Position numbers and translations under genes: made by a program. Shown piece after piece: positions 53,938 through 63,857 of a stretch of 64,000 nucleotides of DNA. This stretch comes from Clostridium muellerianum (lineage in GTDB: Bacteria; Bacillota; Clostridia; Clostridiales; Clostridiaceae). The stretch covers positions 124,001 to 188,000 of the forward strand of contig NZ_JABBNI010000063.1 in NCBI RefSeq assembly GCF_012926525.1, in the 5' to 3' direction. The notes under the pieces were generated by a model. That model worked only from the letters and a program-made list of their open reading frames with translations, had not been told where the DNA came from and ran no database searches. Every line of letters begins with the position of its first letter. Within the stretch, counting starts at the first letter, position 1.

Positions 53938-56331
53938 TTAAACTTCCTCTTCTCTTGTAAATATTTCATAAACCTCTTCTGGAGTTGCTGCATTTAGTAA
54001 TGCTTCGCACACCTCGTCATCTCCTAGTTTTCCTGCTACTTTTGAAAGCAATCTAACATGAACGCTGTCTTTATCCGATTCAGTTACAGCAAATAAAATA
54101 ATAAAATGTATGGGCTTATCATCCAGGCTTTCCCATTTAACGTCAGCTTTCGTTTTTCCAAAAGCTATTGATGTTTTGTTAACAAATTTAGATTTTCCAT
54201 GAGGAATTGCTATTTTATTTCCTATTCCTGTTGCGCCTAAAGTTTCTCTATAATATACGTCTTTCAAAAATGCTTCTTTGTCAGAAAGAACTCCAGTATC
54301 ATATAATAATTCCGTAAGTTCTTTTAATGCTTCATCTTTTGTAGTTGCTTCCATGTTTAACTTTATTGTTTCTTTCTTTATTACTTTAGCTAAATTTATA
54401 TCCATTTCTCCCCCACCTTTGCTATTTAATGCAAAATATTGCTTTACATCTTTTTTCTTAGTACACTTTCTTAAATAGTTTGCATAGTTTTCCTTGATAT
54501 CAAAATTTACAATTTCCTTCAACATGTGAGTCATTAACTCAATACTTCCCACAGCAATATAAAAAGTTAACTGTTTTTCATTATTCTCTATATCATTTAT
54601 AGAAAGTCCAAGTATACATTGACTTTTATGAAACCCTAACTGTATTTTTAAATTTCTATCAATATTTATTGCATTAAAAGCAATACAGGTTTTATAATTT
54701 TTATTAATTTCTTTTTTTACATCACTTTCTGATATGTTGAAGTATACTAATTCTTCCTGCAAATACTCTCCAATAAGTTTTGTTGTAACCTTTTTTCTTT
54801 CATGTTTATTTTTATTATTAAGCAGAAAATCAGATATATTTTTAATATCGTATTCATTTAGAAATGTTGATACTAGTATATATGGCTTACTTTCAAACTC
54901 TAATGGAACTGTTGTAACTACAAAATCAATATCATCAACATTTCTGTTCTTGATTCTATTGGTGGAAATATTATCCACAATTTCAAGTTCTGGAAAGTAC
55001 CTGTTAAGCTTTGTTCTTAGGAGCTGTGATGTTCCATAACCACTGTGACAAACTACCAAGATTCTTTTCTTTATATAAGAGTTCTCTAGCCCTAACTGAT
55101 AATATACTGCTAAATATCCAATTTCATCCATAGGAATTACTTTTTGTTTCAGCTGATAAGATACCATGAGTGCAGCAGCTTTACACACGTTTAAAAGAAT
55201 AGGATATTGTTCTCTTATTTCATTAATAAGAGGATTTGATATTTGGATATCATATTCCATACGATTTAGCATTGGTCGTATATGAAGCAATAATTTATAC
55301 ATTATATCCTGATCATTTGTAATATTTATTTGCAAAATTTCTTCTATACATTTAGTCATCATATTTCTAAATTCTATGGATATATAATCTAATTTGTTTA
55401 ATACTTTATCTTGGCTTTCTATTACTTCCTTAATTAACCCAAATGATACAAAATACTGATACAAATAATAAACTTCAGCTTCATCTAATTCCATTCCAAA
55501 ATCATTATTAATTTTGTCAATACATAAAACAGCTTCTTTGTAATGTTTTTCTGATTTAAAGTCCCCAACCTTTTCTTTTTTTAATATAGACTTTCCTGTT
55601 GAACCTCTTTCCATTGAAATTAGAATATGAGTTAATAAATTAGTGTAATATGGGTCATCTATTTTACAATTATATTTTTTTTCTAAATCAAGTAAGAGTC
55701 TATTAACATATATAATTTTATGTTTTTCAAAAAGCTCTGATAATCCATTTAAAGTAACTACGTCTAAACGCGCTGCCAATTCTTCAATAGTCTTTTCATT
55801 CTTTTTTTCGTTTGAATATTCAAATAATAATGATGAAATTGCTCTGCGTATATTAACTTCCAATCCTTTTATTTGAGTTCCTTCTACTGTTTTTTCTAAT
55901 TTTAACTTAAATAAGGAAAGCCACTTTTCTATATACTTAAAATCATTTATTATACTAGTCTTACTTACATAATATTTCTCAGATAATTTTTGGATAGAAG
56001 TACTACTATTGGATTTGACCAGCATTTCTTTAATAATTTCAACTCTTCTCTCATTTATTGAAATCTTCTCATTCTTTAATTCCTGTACTTTAAGATTATT
56101 ATGCAAAAGTAATTTAGCTTTTCTAACATCCTTTATCACTATTCCCACACTATGTTTCTTTTCTAACTGAACTTTATACTTATTTAAATATTGTTCAATT
56201 ATTATTAAATCTTTTTTAATTGTTTTTTCCGATACGTTTAAAACTTCACTGTAATATTTAATTGTTTTGAATTGTTCCTCATCTAATAATAAGTTTATAA
56301 ATTCAATTTGCCTTCCATTTAAGTTATTCAT
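53938..56331 (-). CDS. BglG/MtlR-type PRD regulator with fused EIIB and EIIA domains
   Basis: 797 residues: two N-terminal helix-turn-helix units (about 8-70 and 90-160), two PRDs (about 190-300 and 305-410), a galactitol-type EIIB (ILVVCHSGYGTSQLL, about 415-500), and a C-terminal fructose-type EIIA (about 650-795) with ETLGATGIGNKIAIPHG. The layout fits DNA-binding MtlR/ManR-type activators. As no other EIIA gene accompanies EIIB and EIIC, this domain may also serve transport. It is the first gene of the operon; a cre-like site lies just upstream. Confidence 0.9.
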   Translation of the reverse strand: MNNLNGRQIEFINLLLDEEQFKTIKYYSEVLNVSEKTIKKDLIIIEQYLNKYKVQLEKKHSVGIVIKDVRKAKLLLHNNLKVQELKNEKISINERRVEIIKEMLVKSNSSTSIQKLSEKYYVSKTSIINDFKYIEKWLSLFKLKLEKTVEGTQIKGLEVNIRRAISSLLFEYSNEKKNEKTIEELAARLDVVTLNGLSELFEKHKIIYVNRLLLDLEKKYNCKIDDPYYTNLLTHILISMERGSTGKSILKKEKVGDFKSEKHYKEAVLCIDKINNDFGMELDEAEVYYLYQYFVSFGLIKEVIESQDKVLNKLDYISIEFRNMMTKCIEEILQINITNDQDIMYKLLLHIRPMLNRMEYDIQISNPLINEIREQYPILLNVCKAAALMVSYQLKQKVIPMDEIGYLAVYYQLGLENSYIKKRILVVCHSGYGTSQLLRTKLNRYFPELEIVDNISTNRIKNRNVDDIDFVVTTVPLEFESKPYILVSTFLNEYDIKNISDFLLNNKNKHERKKVTTKLIGEYLQEELVYFNISESDVKKEINKNYKTCIAFNAINIDRNLKIQLGFHKSQCILGLSINDIENNEKQLTFYIAVGSIELMTHMLKEIVNFDIKENYANYLRKCTKKKDVKQYFALNSKGGGEMDINLAKVIKKETIKLNMEATTKDEALKELTELLYDTGVLSDKEAFLKDVYYRETLGATGIGNKIAIPHGKSKFVNKTSIAFGKTKADVKWESLDDKPIHFIILFAVTESDKDSVHVRLLSKVAGKLGDDEVCEALLNAATPEEVYEIFTREEEV

Positions 56332-56373
56332 TTTTTAACCTCCTTTCTGTTTATTATCTCTAACCTTTCTATG

Positions 56374-56387
56374 TGTATACGATAACA
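56374..56387. promoter_or_regulatory. cre-like site before the fructose-type PTS operon
   Basis: TGTATACGATAACA fits 13 of 14 positions of the CcpA consensus. It lies ~45 bases upstream of the regulator start codon, where repression of transcription would be effective. Confidence 0.6.
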
Positions 56388-56461
56388 TGGTTTTTAATCT
56401 TGTAAAATAACAAATAAGTTCCACCCAAAATGGAACTTATGTATCATTGAATTTTAAAAAT

Positions 56462-56493
56462 ATAAAAACCGTATCAGATTCTCTCCAATACGG
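56462..56493 (-). terminator. intrinsic terminator after the dioxygenase remnant
   Basis: CCGTAT...ATACGG with part-paired loop; on the minus strand TTTTTATATTTTTA follows. It may now also end transcripts from the ugpC side. Confidence 0.8.
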
Positions 56494-56551
56494 CCATAAT
56501 ACATCATAGTTTTCATTGTCTAATAACTTGTAAAACAATAATCCTTATTAT

Positions 56552-57091
56552 TTAAAATTCAAAACATATATAACTTAGAGTTCCATATGCATAGCTTTGG
56601 TGTAAAAGCTTCGGCTTATCTTTATTACCGCTTCCCATTGCTATAAACATAGGAACTATGTGCTCTTCACGTGGCACTGCATGTTTTGCATAAAGTGCTA
56701 ACTTTCTGTAGTTAAACAGAGCATTCTTGTCATTATATTCCACCCCTTCAATAAACCAGTCATCAAACTCTAATGCCCATTCTTCTGTTTTTTCTGAATT
56801 CCAATTAACTGTAGCAAGATTATGAACAGTTGAACCACTTCCAATTACTAATATTTCCTCTTTCCCTAATTTCTTGATAGCTCTTCCTATTTCGTATTGC
56901 TTTTCCATAGCTAAAAATGGATTTACTGATACTTGAATAATAGGTATATCTGCTTTTGGATACATTAAATATAAGATATCCCAAGCACCATGATCCAGTC
57001 CTCTATTTTTATCAAGCTTACTTTCAATCCTATGATTTCTTAACATAGATTGCAGCTTTAAAGCTACCTCTACAGATCCTAATTTAAAAAT
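56552..57091 (-). pseudogene. N-terminally truncated YgiD/DODA-type extradiol dioxygenase
   Basis: The reading frame is related to the aromatic-ring-opening dioxygenase LigB/YgiD family: KNRGLDHGAWDILYLMYPKAD, VIGSGSTVHNLATV and HIVPMFIAMGSG. Intact members have about 260 residues; here only the last ~175 exist. The homologous frame continues upstream of the first ATG (57046) through GSVEVALKLQS to about 57079, then meets a stop at 57092-57094. The first ~90 residues, with the GHGSP zinc ligand, are missing, so the zinc site is incomplete. It is a remnant although an ATG would allow 164 residues to be made. Confidence 0.75.
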
Positions 57092-57226
57092 TTAGTAAAG
57101 TATTTTTTAGGCTTTTATAATACAGTTTATTATTTACATTTTTATTATTTCATTTATTAATTACAATGTAAATACATTTGTACAATTCTTTCAAATTTCA
57201 TATTAATTTTCTAACTTAATCAATAT

Positions 57227-58336
57227 CTAAAATATTGTTTTTTCAGTTTCAATATCAAACATATGAATACATTTTGTATCAATTGCAATTTTTATTTTGC
57301 AACCTGATTCAATCTTTGTACTTGCTCCAACTCTAGCTATAATATTACAACCTTGTAAATTCAAACGTAAATATGTCTCTGAACCTAAATGCTCAGCTAT
57401 CTCTACCTGTGCATCCATAATATTATAATCTTCTTTTCCTTCTACATCATGAACTTCATAAATATGCTCTGGTCTTACACCTATCTTTATTGTCTTATTA
57501 ACATAATTTAATTTCTTTAATCTCGCTGCCATATCTTTCGGTAGTTCAAATGTTTTTTCATTTATTAGACCGTATACTCTATAATTTTTTTCAATGACAT
57601 TAACGTCAATAAAATTCATTTGAGGACTTCCTATAAAACTTGCAACAAACATATTTGCTGGTTTCTCATAAATAGTCATTGGAGAGCCAATTTGTTGAAC
57701 TACTCCATCCTTCATTACAACAATTTTAGTTCCCATTGTCATTGCCTCAGTCTGGTCATGAGTAACATATATAAATGTTGTATTTAATTTTTTATGAAGT
57801 TTTGAAATTTCTGTTCTCATTGTTACCCTTAACTTAGCATCTAAATTGGATAATGGTTCATCCATTAAAAACACCTTAGGCTCTCTAACTATTGATCTTC
57901 CTAAAGCAACTCTCTGTCTTTGTCCGCCTGATAACTCCTTTGGTTTTCGATCAAGAAGAGCTTCAAGACTCAATGTTTTAGCTGCTTCTTTAACTCTTTT
58001 ATCTATTTCCTTTTTATCTACTTTTTTAAGCTTTAATGCAAATGCCATATTTTCATAAACACTCATATGAGGATATAGTGCATAATTTTGAAATACCATA
58101 GCAATATCTCGATCCTTAGCTTCAGCCTCATTAACAAGTTTGTCTCCTATATAAAGCTCTCCTGATGAGATGTCTTCAATACCCGCTATCATTCTTAGAG
58201 TTGTTGACTTTCCACATCCTGAAGGACCAACTAAAACAACAAACTCTTTATCATCAATTTCTAAATTTACATCTTTAACAGCATGATATCCATTTTCATA
58301 AGACTTATTAATATTTATTAGGCTTAATTTAGCCAT
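57227..58336 (-). CDS. ugpC: sugar/glycerophosphate ABC importer ATPase (UgpC/MsmK type)
   Basis: 369 residues. Walker [10 protein letters not shown], signature [13 protein letters not shown], Walker [18 protein letters not shown]-loop [10 protein letters not shown], then a C-terminal TOBE/OB regulatory region (about 235-369) with [11 protein letters not shown]. This is the MalK/UgpC type that energises CUT1-family importers, here the permeases at 62059-63857. AAGGAAGGTG precedes the ATG. It lies at the end of its operon. Confidence 0.9.
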   Translation of the reverse strand: MAKLSLININKSYENGYHAVKDVNLEIDDKEFVVLVGPSGCGKSTTLRMIAGIEDISSGELYIGDKLVNEAEAKDRDIAMVFQNYALYPHMSVYENMAFALKLKKVDKKEIDKRVKEAAKTLSLEALLDRKPKELSGGQRQRVALGRSIVREPKVFLMDEPLSNLDAKLRVTMRTEISKLHKKLNTTFIYVTHDQTEAMTMGTKIVVMKDGVVQQIGSPMTIYEKPANMFVASFIGSPQMNFIDVNVIEKNYRVYGLINEKTFELPKDMAARLKKLNYVNKTIKIGVRPEHIYEVHDVEGKEDYNIMDAQVEIAEHLGSETYLRLNLQGCNIIARVGASTKIESGCKIKIAIDTKCIHMFDIETEKTIF

Positions 58337-58408
58337 AATTACACCTTCCTTTATCTTAATAAATTACAAATTCTTTTCTATAATTTAAAACTTTAAAATT
58401 TATTATTA

Positions 58409-59161
58409 TTACTGAAAACAATATTCAATCAGATATTCTATAGATGGATATATAACATCTGCTAATTTATTAAGTTCTTCCGCTGAACCTACTCCTGATA
58501 AAACTCCAATTGCATGACCTGCTTTCCCATTTTTTGCAAACATCATATCAATTTTAGTATCACCTACTACCGCAACTTCGTGAGGCTTTAATTTGTAAAT
58601 TTTACAAAACTCATTTAGTAAATCTGGATGTGGCTTACTTTTAAACTTACCATTGTCAGTTCCTATAAAATCAAAATAATGATACACTCCTAATTTTTTC
58701 AAACAACTTTCAGTTGATTCTTCAGTATCTGCTGTAGAAACTCCTATATACATACCCTGCTTTTTCAAATTTTCAAACACCATTTTAAGATTAGCAGCAG
58801 GAATAACCTTCCTGTTGTTATCTCTTGCTATCTTATTATATTTATCAACAATACATTTTTTTGAATTTTCAACATCACCGTAGTTTATATTAAATCTATT
58901 AAAAACCTTTATGAATTCCTCCGCTATTTCTTCTGCAGTTCCATGGGCATATACTCCCGTTGAATCCACCTTTCCATGAACTATTCCAATAGATTGTAAA
59001 AGTTCTTCCTTAATATTTAACTTTGAAAAATCTATTAAATCATTACATATTTCATTTGCCAGTTCCTCTGCAACAGGAATCCACATTGAATTAAAATCTA
59101 AAATTGTTCCATCTTTATCAAATAAAAAGCCTCTTATTTTACTCAAAATTATGTCCTCCAT
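58409..59161 (-). CDS. HAD-family phosphatase (phosphoglycolate-phosphatase-like)
   Basis: About 250 residues with a C1 cap. Motif I FLFDKDGTILDFN (nucleophile Asp), motif II GVSTADTEE, Lys in FKSKPHPDLL and motif IV VVGDTKIDMMFAKN are complete. It probably removes phosphate from a small metabolite. It overlaps the PHP gene by 23 bases, so the two are translationally coupled and may act in sequence. I prefer the ATG at 59161; a TTG one codon earlier is possible. Confidence 0.85.
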   Translation of the reverse strand: MEDIILSKIRGFLFDKDGTILDFNSMWIPVAEELANEICNDLIDFSKLNIKEELLQSIGIVHGKVDSTGVYAHGTAEEIAEEFIKVFNRFNINYGDVENSKKCIVDKYNKIARDNNRKVIPAANLKMVFENLKKQGMYIGVSTADTEESTESCLKKLGVYHYFDFIGTDNGKFKSKPHPDLLNEFCKIYKLKPHEVAVVGDTKIDMMFAKNGKAGHAIGVLSGVGSAEELNKLADVIYPSIEYLIEYCFQ

Positions 59162-60653
59162 CAAATTCTAACAAGTCTTTCCATGTTTTTAAATTTTTGT
59201 TCTTATATCCTTTATAGATAGGGTTTATAAAACCTACTAATTTTCCTTCTTTATTTCTAATATCTGCTCTTAACCAACTATATTCAGTATCCTTCCACTT
59301 AAACGCATAAGTAATAATGTTATCCTCTGTTATTGTTTTACTATAAACTCGTTTTCCATTTTCTATAAAAATTATATTAAGTTCATCTTTTACATTTGAT
59401 AAATCAATTACATACTCAACAGTTTTTTCTTCACTGTTTTCAAATAGTTTTGTTAGATTACCTCCAACATTAAAGCTTTTATCTTCTAACTTTACCTTTA
59501 CATCAAGCTTTGGTCCCCTTGAAACATATATCCGTCCTAAAGAAACGCCTTTTATTATTTCTGATGCTGATAAACCTTCAGCTAACACAAAGGTTCCAGG
59601 ATCTCCAATTAACGAAGGCTCTCCTTCTTCAATATAAGTTTCATGGGCTAATAAATGTGAGTCACTTCCACCAATTCCCCATATTCTATAACCATCGTTC
59701 CACAATTTAGTCCATATATCCAATACATCCTCTGTAGCTTGATTGCTTGTCTCATATGATGGATCACATATTATTTCTAATGTATCAATATTTTCTAACA
59801 AAGTTTCTTTATACGTCCAAGCCCATGGAGTCATCATCGAATGATTAATTGAGCATAATCCTCCTGCTCCCTTTGTTTCAGTCATAAGTCTATTCATTCC
59901 ACTGTCGGTTGAAAGACCTCCATCTGGTGTATTTAGTCTAAAATCTATCCATTTATTTATACCAAGTGCATTAAAATGCCCCTTTTGAGAAGTTATTTCC
60001 ATACCTGGTATTACTAAAACATCACCTTCCACCCAGCCAGTTGATAAAATATTATGGTCTGTTGAAACAAAGAAATCCATTTCCATTATTTTAGCTTGAT
60101 TTATATTCATCTTAGGTGTCATTTTTCCATCTGAAATTGTGGTATGAGTATGAAAATCTCCCTTATACCATCTTAACCCCTCTTTTTTTCTTTTGTTCCA
60201 TTCATATGTATTAACACTTAAAAAACTTGTATTATCAGAATATAATGTCCATATATTTTCACCAAGAGGTATAGTACCTTCAAGATTAATATCATCTGTA
60301 CCTAAGTTTATATCTATTTCATAATTAATATCTTCATTAATATTACAATTTAACTCTGGTAAGAATTTAAAGGTTTCAATTGTCCACTCGCCCTGAACTA
60401 TTGGACCAGGCAGTGTTGATGCACTGCTTTGTTTGCCAGATTCATCAATAACTATTACTATAGGTGATTTTGTACAAAGAATTTGTGCCCTTATTTTTTT
60501 ATTTGAATCCCATAATATCAATCCAAAACGGGACTTTTTATCATATTTTAATTCTATACTTAACCATTTTAAATTCTTATTAATAGTAAATTTATGAGTA
60601 ATAACAGGTGGTTCAAATGAACCACCTAATTTTTTAAATATTTTTATACTCAT
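59139..60653 (-). CDS. CehA/McbA-type PHP-domain metallohydrolase
   Basis: 504 residues. An N-terminal beta domain (about 1-160) and a PHP domain with YKGDFHTHTTISDGKMT (about 168-184), FVSTDHN and GIGGSDSHLLAHE, giving the usual metal ligands. A C-terminal beta region follows. CehA/McbA proteins cleave phosphodiesters or carbamates. Beside a Ugp-type importer it may hydrolyse an imported glycerophosphodiester, the product then going to the HAD phosphatase. Clear ribosome site GGAGGACAA. Confidence 0.85.
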   Translation of the reverse strand: MSIKIFKKLGGSFEPPVITHKFTINKNLKWLSIELKYDKKSRFGLILWDSNKKIRAQILCTKSPIVIVIDESGKQSSASTLPGPIVQGEWTIETFKFLPELNCNINEDINYEIDINLGTDDINLEGTIPLGENIWTLYSDNTSFLSVNTYEWNKRKKEGLRWYKGDFHTHTTISDGKMTPKMNINQAKIMEMDFFVSTDHNILSTGWVEGDVLVIPGMEITSQKGHFNALGINKWIDFRLNTPDGGLSTDSGMNRLMTETKGAGGLCSINHSMMTPWAWTYKETLLENIDTLEIICDPSYETSNQATEDVLDIWTKLWNDGYRIWGIGGSDSHLLAHETYIEEGEPSLIGDPGTFVLAEGLSASEIIKGVSLGRIYVSRGPKLDVKVKLEDKSFNVGGNLTKLFENSEEKTVEYVIDLSNVKDELNIIFIENGKRVYSKTITEDNIITYAFKWKDTEYSWLRADIRNKEGKLVGFINPIYKGYKNKNLKTWKDLLEFDGGHNFE

Positions 60654-60664
60654 TGATTGTCCTC

Positions 60665-61978
60665 CTATTTTGACTGAACGCTATCAAGTGCCTTTTGTGC
60701 CTCTTCTTTAGCTGCCTTCAATGCATCTGCTACAGATACATTTTCAATTTCAACCTTATCAGCTGCCTTTTTAAGTGCATCAATTATTTTACCATTTGTT
60801 GGATCAGCAAATGCTGATGAACTATGTTGTGCCTGCTTCATAGGTACTAAAGCCTGTGGATGAGCTTGTAAATAAGCCTTAAAATTTGGTTCTTCTATAG
60901 CTGATTTTCTAACTGCAATATAACCAGTTTTCATTGACCATTCACTAGTGATTTTTGCACTTGTAAAGAACTTAATAAATTCAAAAGCTGCCTTTTGTTG
61001 TTCTGAGGAAACCATTGAAGGTATAGAAAAAGACTTTGCTTCTGCTACTGGTTTTGCTTCATGTCCATTCCAAGCAGGTTGTTCGTGTGCTGCTAACTTT
61101 GTGAAATCAAGGTCACCTTGGTCTCCACTTGAACCAATATATCCTGCTGCACTACCTTTAACTACATCATCTATTGTTGCATACCAATATTCCCAACCCT
61201 GACCACCAGAGTGAATTCTCATTGTCTTATCATCATGAATCCATTTTCTAAATGATTCCCATGTGTTAACCCATTCTGGTGAATCTATAAGAACAGTTTT
61301 ACCATCATCACTTAATACCTTTCCACCATTGCTGTAAACAGCATCTACTAAGTTATCTTTTCCCCACATTGGTTCCCATCCGTATACTGTTGTTTCATTA
61401 CCATTTTTTACAGCCATTTTTTTAGCTGCCTCTGAAAGTCCTTCCCATGTATTTAAGGCATCTGGGGAAATTCCGTTTTTCTCAAACATATCTTTTCTAT
61501 AGTATAAAACCTGCGTAGTTCCATAAGCTGGTAATGAATATGTTTTTTCTTTAATTACACCCTGTTTTACAAAACTATCAATAAGATCATCTTTATTAAA
61601 ATCTTTATCTTCTGAAATATATTTATCAAGTGGTGCTAATAAATTACGCTGAGCTAGTTGTGCTACCTGAGGTGCTTCTAGAAGCACCAATGCTGGTTCT
61701 TTTTTTGCAGCAACTGCTGCTTGTAGAGCTTGGAATGTTTCTGTATAACTTCCTTGAGCAACACCTTTTACTTTATATTTTGATTGTGATGCATTAAATT
61801 GCTTTATAATACCTTCAACATTTTGTCCAAGTTTACCACCAAGTCCATACCAAAATTCAATTTCAACTGGTCCATTTGATACTTTGACTTCTTGTTTTTT
61901 TCCACATCCAACAAATGTTGATGTTATTGTGATTACAGCTAGTATTAATAGTAAAAACCTTTTCAATATTTTTTTCAT
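60665..61978 (-). CDS. ugpB: extracellular solute-binding lipoprotein (UgpB type)
   Basis: 437 residues. A lipoprotein signal ends in TSTFVGC (Cys near residue 25). The body is of the extracellular solute-binding family 1: VEIEFWYGLGGKLGQNVEGII, SLPAYGTTQVLYYRKDMFEKNGI and a Trp/Gly-rich pocket. The FWYGLGG and YGTTQVLYYRKD phrases resemble glycerol-3-phosphate-binding UgpB, but another phosphorylated or plain sugar cannot be excluded. AAGGAGAG precedes the ATG. It sits between the permeases and the PHP gene. Confidence 0.85.
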   Translation of the reverse strand: MKKILKRFLLLILAVITITSTFVGCGKKQEVKVSNGPVEIEFWYGLGGKLGQNVEGIIKQFNASQSKYKVKGVAQGSYTETFQALQAAVAAKKEPALVLLEAPQVAQLAQRNLLAPLDKYISEDKDFNKDDLIDSFVKQGVIKEKTYSLPAYGTTQVLYYRKDMFEKNGISPDALNTWEGLSEAAKKMAVKNGNETTVYGWEPMWGKDNLVDAVYSNGGKVLSDDGKTVLIDSPEWVNTWESFRKWIHDDKTMRIHSGGQGWEYWYATIDDVVKGSAAGYIGSSGDQGDLDFTKLAAHEQPAWNGHEAKPVAEAKSFSIPSMVSSEQQKAAFEFIKFFTSAKITSEWSMKTGYIAVRKSAIEEPNFKAYLQAHPQALVPMKQAQHSSSAFADPTNGKIIDALKKAADKVEIENVSVADALKAAKEEAQKALDSVQSK

Positions 61979-62058
61979 TATAAACTCTCCTTAATTTGTT
62001 TTTTATTTTTTTATATTGTTGTAAAATAGTATTTATATATAGAAATGTTATGTAACAC

Positions 62059-62943
62059 TTAGCCTTTAACTCCTGTATCAGCAATACCGTTCATAAACCA
62101 TTTTTGAGCTACCACGAATAGTATTAAAAGAGGTAAAACTGTCAATGCACTTGCTGCCATAACTTCAGGCCACTTAACACCATATGCCCCTTGTTGTATG
62201 AAGAATTGTCTTAGCCCCATTGTAATTAGGTTTAATTTAGGATCTTTTATAATTAATGATGGCCATAAGTAGGAGTTATAATTACTTACAAAACTCATTA
62301 AACCAAATGTTATAAATGAAGGCTTACTTAATGGAACTAATATTCTCCACAAAATCTGCCAGTGAGTTGCACCATCCATTTTTGCTGCTTCAATAAGACT
62401 TTTATTTATCTGCATAAAAGCTTGTCTTATAAGAAATATACCAAAGACATTTACAGCATTTGAAATAATTAATCCCGTATAAGTATCAAGCAAATTTAAC
62501 TTTGATAATACTACATAACCTGGAACATAAGTTACTGCTGCTGGCAGCATATATGTAGCCATTATTATTGCAAATAATATCTTTTTCCCTAAAAACTCAA
62601 GCTGCGTTATAGCATAAGCTATCATAGCTGAATTTACTACTTGTACAATTACTATTGTCAGTGCAGTAAATGTACTGTTGAATATATAAAGATCAAATGG
62701 TGCTGAAGTAAAAGCACTTATAAAGTTATGCCACTGTGGTACTTCTGGTATTAATGTTGGTGGAAACTTAAATATCTCATCCTTTGTTTTTAACGCACTG
62801 GAGATCATCCATATAAATGGGAATGCCATTAAAAAACTGAATATGATTAATGTTATATGGGATACTATATTTGAAGCTTTTAACTTTAATTTTTTAATTT
62901 CTGCTTTTTTCTTTTTTGTTTGTTCTTTTATTGCAATTTCCAT
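62059..62943 (-). CDS. ugpE: ABC importer permease (UgpE type)
   Basis: 294 residues, six membrane helices. The EAA loop that contacts the ATPase is EAAKMDGATHWQILWRILVPLSKP, about residues 190-212; the C-terminus KWFMNGIADTGVKG is UgpE/LacG-like. It pairs with the UgpA-type permease 32 bases upstream. Confidence 0.9.
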   Translation of the reverse strand: MEIAIKEQTKKKKAEIKKLKLKASNIVSHITLIIFSFLMAFPFIWMISSALKTKDEIFKFPPTLIPEVPQWHNFISAFTSAPFDLYIFNSTFTALTIVIVQVVNSAMIAYAITQLEFLGKKILFAIIMATYMLPAAVTYVPGYVVLSKLNLLDTYTGLIISNAVNVFGIFLIRQAFMQINKSLIEAAKMDGATHWQILWRILVPLSKPSFITFGLMSFVSNYNSYLWPSLIIKDPKLNLITMGLRQFFIQQGAYGVKWPEVMAASALTVLPLLILFVVAQKWFMNGIADTGVKG

Positions 62944-62975
62944 ACTTATTTTCTCCTATCCTTTATTCTTAATAA

Positions 62976-63857
62976 TTAATAATGAACCCATTTACGTGAC
63001 ATAGTAAATTGCAGCAATGACAATACAGCTATAATAATTAACAAAATAGTCGCTGCAGCTGTTGCTTCACCCATATTAAAGTGTTCAAATGCTGATTGAT
63101 AATACATGTATAATAACGTTCTTGTACTTCCTGCTGGTCCACCTTGTGTCATAACCTGTATTTGGTCATATGCCTGAAGAGCATTTATAGTATTTATAAT
63201 TACTATGAAAAATGTAGTTGGTGAAATCATAGGGAGTGTTACATTCTTAAATTTTTGCCATGAAGATGCACCATCAATTGAAGCTGCTTCATATAATTCG
63301 CTTGGAACTTTTTGTAACGCTGCCATGTAAAATATCATTGTCCATCCTATGCTTTTCCATACAGTTACAATAATAACCGCAGGCATTGCCCATGATGAAC
63401 TTTGAAGCCATTGAGTCTTTGGAAGATGAAGTAATGCTAGAACATAGTTTGCAAGTCCTGCTCTTGGCTCAAAAATCCATGCCCAAACTATTGAAACTGC
63501 AACAGTAGGGGTAATCCACGGTGAGAATAAGATTGTTCTATATATTTCCATACCCTTAAGTTTTTTATTTAATATTAAAGCTAGTGCCAGCCCTCCTATA
63601 ATTGTAGGAATTACTGTGCCAATAGAAAAGTAGACTGTATTAAATAATGCCTTGTAAAAATCTCTATTGTTAAATAAATTAATGTAATTTTCTAATCCAA
63701 CAAAATCACATTTCGGACTCATGTAGTCCCAATTTGTGAAGCTTATGTAAACCGAGTTGATCATTGGCCAAACCCAAAACACTACAAGTGGTATTAATGC
63801 TGGAAGTGAATAAAGTAATGCCAGTGATGTACTGTTTTTTATTACTGATTTTTTCAA
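62976..63857 (-). CDS. ugpA: ABC importer permease (UgpA type)
   Basis: 293 residues, six membrane helices. EAA loop EAASIDGASSWQKFKNVTLPM near residue 190; PALIPLVVFWVWPMINSVYISF is the typical first helix. The start is TTG (MKKSVIKNS) preceded by AAGGG four bases and AGGAGG thirteen bases upstream. It is the first gene of the operon ugpA-ugpE-ugpB-PHP-HAD-ugpC. No repressor gene adjoins it within the window. Confidence 0.9.
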   Translation of the reverse strand: MKKSVIKNSTSLALLYSLPALIPLVVFWVWPMINSVYISFTNWDYMSPKCDFVGLENYINLFNNRDFYKALFNTVYFSIGTVIPTIIGGLALALILNKKLKGMEIYRTILFSPWITPTVAVSIVWAWIFEPRAGLANYVLALLHLPKTQWLQSSSWAMPAVIIVTVWKSIGWTMIFYMAALQKVPSELYEAASIDGASSWQKFKNVTLPMISPTTFFIVIINTINALQAYDQIQVMTQGGPAGSTRTLLYMYYQSAFEHFNMGEATAAATILLIIIAVLSLLQFTMSRKWVHY

